This document shows, one piece after another, positions 6,270-7,608 of a stretch of DNA of 7,608 nt (positions are counted from its first letter, which is position 1; each line of letters begins with the position of its first letter). Source of the stretch: an uncultured Prevotellaceae bacterium (GTDB taxonomy: Bacteria > Bacteroidota > Bacteroidia > Bacteroidales > Muribaculaceae); assembly GCA_945983195.1 (NCBI GenBank), contig CAMFSS010000093.1, positions 1-7,608 of the forward strand. The letters run 5' to 3'. The translations under genes were made by a program, and so were the position numbers. Under the pieces are notes generated by a model. The model searched no databases and had not been told where the DNA came from. It saw only the letters and a list, made by a program, of their open reading frames with translations.

Positions 6270-7608
6270 ATGACAAGACGACTTATCACATTACTGACTT
6301 TCGCTGTGTGTGCAGTGGCACTATCGGCTGAAATACTTACGCCGGTGAAGTGGACGAGCGAGGTGAACATGACCGACGATACGCACGGAGTGATGACCTT
6401 TACTGCCACTATCGACAACGGCTGGCACATGTACTCCATGAATCTGCCCAAGGGCGGTCCGGAGCCACTGAGCATCAACGTGGAGAACTGCGACGGAGTG
6501 ACTCTCGACGGTGCGCTGACACCATCAGCAGCGCCGCATGAGCAGGTCGACAACGTGTTCCACATGAAGCTCGGCTGGTGGACAAAAGAAGTTACACTCA
6601 CGCAGGCATTTACAGCTACCAAAACCGACTACACCATTGAGGGATACTTGAAATACATGGTCTGCAACGATGTGACCTGCCAGGCACCCACCAAGGAGCA
6701 ATTCACCTTCATGGGCACAGCCAAAGCAGCGGTACGGTCGGCTGTGAACAAGCCCGATGAAGCACCGATAGCCATGACTGAGGTGAAGGTGGTGGAGCAA
6801 GTGGATACCGACCAGCTTTGGGCACCTGTCGACACCGATGCAGCCGCAAGTGGTGAGAGTCAAGGCTCTACGGCTTCGCACTCATTCTGGTATATCTTCA
6901 TAGGAGGTTTCATTGGCGGTCTGCTTGCCCTGCTTACGCCCTGTGTGTGGCCCATGATACCGCTCACGGTGAGCTTCTTCCTGAAGAAAAACACATCGCG
7001 TGCTCGCTCGGTTCGCGATGCCATGCTTTATGGAGCGTCAATCATAGTGATTTATCTTCTTTTGGGATTGATGATTACGGCACTCTTTGGTGCAAGTTCG
7101 CTCAATGCGCTCTCCACCAATGCCATATTCAATCTCATCTTCTTTGCGATGCTTGTGGTGTTTGCAATATCGTTTTTCGGAGCATTCGACATTAAGCTGC
7201 CCGACTCATGGGCTAACAAGATGGACAGCAAGGCAGAAACCACTACCGGACTGTTGAGCATCTTTTTCATGGCATTTACGCTCACGCTGGTGTCGTTCTC
7301 GTGCACCGGTCCGATTATCGGCACACTGCTCGTTGAGGCAGCCGGCATGGGCGACTTCACCGGTCCGGCAATCGGCATGGGCGGCTTTGCACTGGCACTT
7401 GCCATTCCGTTCACACTTTTTGCCGTGTTCCCTTCGTGGCTCAAGGAGATGCCGAAGTCGGGAGGCTGGCTCAACTCAGTGAAGGTGGTGCTTGGCTTCA
7501 TAGAGCTGGCACTGTCGCTGAAATTCCTCTCAGTAGCCGACCTCGCTTACGGTTGGGGCATACTCGACCGCGAGACATTCGTAGCACTTTGGGTGGTGAT
7601 ATTTGCAC
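6270..7608 (+). CDS. dsbD: DsbD-family thiol:disulfide interchange protein (3'-truncated by window)
   Basis: The frame from the ATG at 6270 stays open for 446 codons to the window edge, so the C-terminal part, probably including a thioredoxin-like domain, lies beyond. DsbD carries electrons from cytosolic thioredoxin across the inner membrane to periplasmic thiol proteins. Residues 1-20 are a signal peptide ending ALSA. Residues about 21-150 form a DsbD-alpha-like domain (NGWHMYSM, then Cys132 and Cys137 in MVCNDVTCQAP). A Pro-, Thr- and Asp-rich linker follows to about 205. The membrane domain begins with a helix at 206-223 leading into LTPCVWPMIPLTVSFF with Cys225, then helices at about 252-273, 286-306 and 328-350, the last with Cys345 in SFSCTGPIIG; Cys225 and Cys345 are the expected transmembrane redox pair. 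At least one more helix region follows (FALALAIPFTLFAVF). It has its own promoter, apart from the upstream genes. Confidence 0.94.
   Translation, partial: MTRRLITLLTFAVCAVALSAEILTPVKWTSEVNMTDDTHGVMTFTATIDNGWHMYSMNLPKGGPEPLSINVENCDGVTLDGALTPSAAPHEQVDNVFHMKLGWWTKEVTLTQAFTATKTDYTIEGYLKYMVCNDVTCQAPTKEQFTFMGTAKAAVRSAVNKPDEAPIAMTEVKVVEQVDTDQLWAPVDTDAAASGESQGSTASHSFWYIFIGGFIGGLLALLTPCVWPMIPLTVSFFLKKNTSRARSVRDAMLYGASIIVIYLLLGLMITALFGASSLNALSTNAIFNLIFFAMLVVFAISFFGAFDIKLPDSWANKMDSKAETTTGLLSIFFMAFTLTLVSFSCTGPIIGTLLVEAAGMGDFTGPAIGMGGFALALAIPFTLFAVFPSWLKEMPKSGGWLNSVKVVLGFIELALSLKFLSVADLAYGWGILDRETFVALWVVIFA

Overview
The window looks like a stretch of core chromosome from a member of the Bacteroidota, most likely order Bacteroidales. 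The gut family Muribaculaceae would fit the roughly 50-55% GC coding DNA, but family rank is a guess. The evidence is: A-rich leaders in front of most genes; a consensus Bacteroidetes promoter (TTTG, 20 bp, TAnnTTTG) in the only real intergenic gap; protein sequences resembling Bacteroidetes versions of every family present; and a rhomboid carrying the C-terminal tail typical of that phylum. There are no mobile elements, tRNA or rRNA genes, CRISPR arrays or phage genes.

Layout, all on the + strand. Positions 1-606 hold the 3' part of a rhomboid intramembrane serine protease. Positions 590-1498 hold a second, divergent rhomboid that overlaps the first by 17 bp. Positions 1518-2663 hold a membrane-anchored endonuclease/exonuclease/phosphatase (EEP) family protein. 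Positions 2702-4816 hold a lipoprotein M3 zinc peptidase of the peptidyl-dipeptidase Dcp type. Positions 4833-6170 hold a dGTP triphosphohydrolase (dgt). Gaps between these five genes are -17, 19, 38 and 16 bp, with no terminator-like hairpin or consensus promoter seen, so they are probably co-transcribed. A 99-bp AT-rich gap (6171-6269) carries a promoter for the last gene. From 6270 to the window edge runs a DsbD-family thiol:disulfide transporter, cut off before its C-terminal part.

How they fit together: four of the five complete or partial genes before and after dgt act at or outside the inner membrane (two rhomboids, an EEP domain predicted to face the periplasm, a lipoprotein peptidase), and DsbD delivers reducing power to the periplasm. 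The shared theme is envelope protein processing and quality control; dgt, a cytosolic nucleotide-pool enzyme, is the exception. No gene here points to a new defence, mobile or secretion system. The points most worth a second look are the paired inverted repeats that fill the dsbD promoter spacer, the predicted periplasmic EEP domain, the divergent tandem rhomboids, and the GTG start with a strong Shine-Dalgarno sequence in a phylum that seldom uses one.
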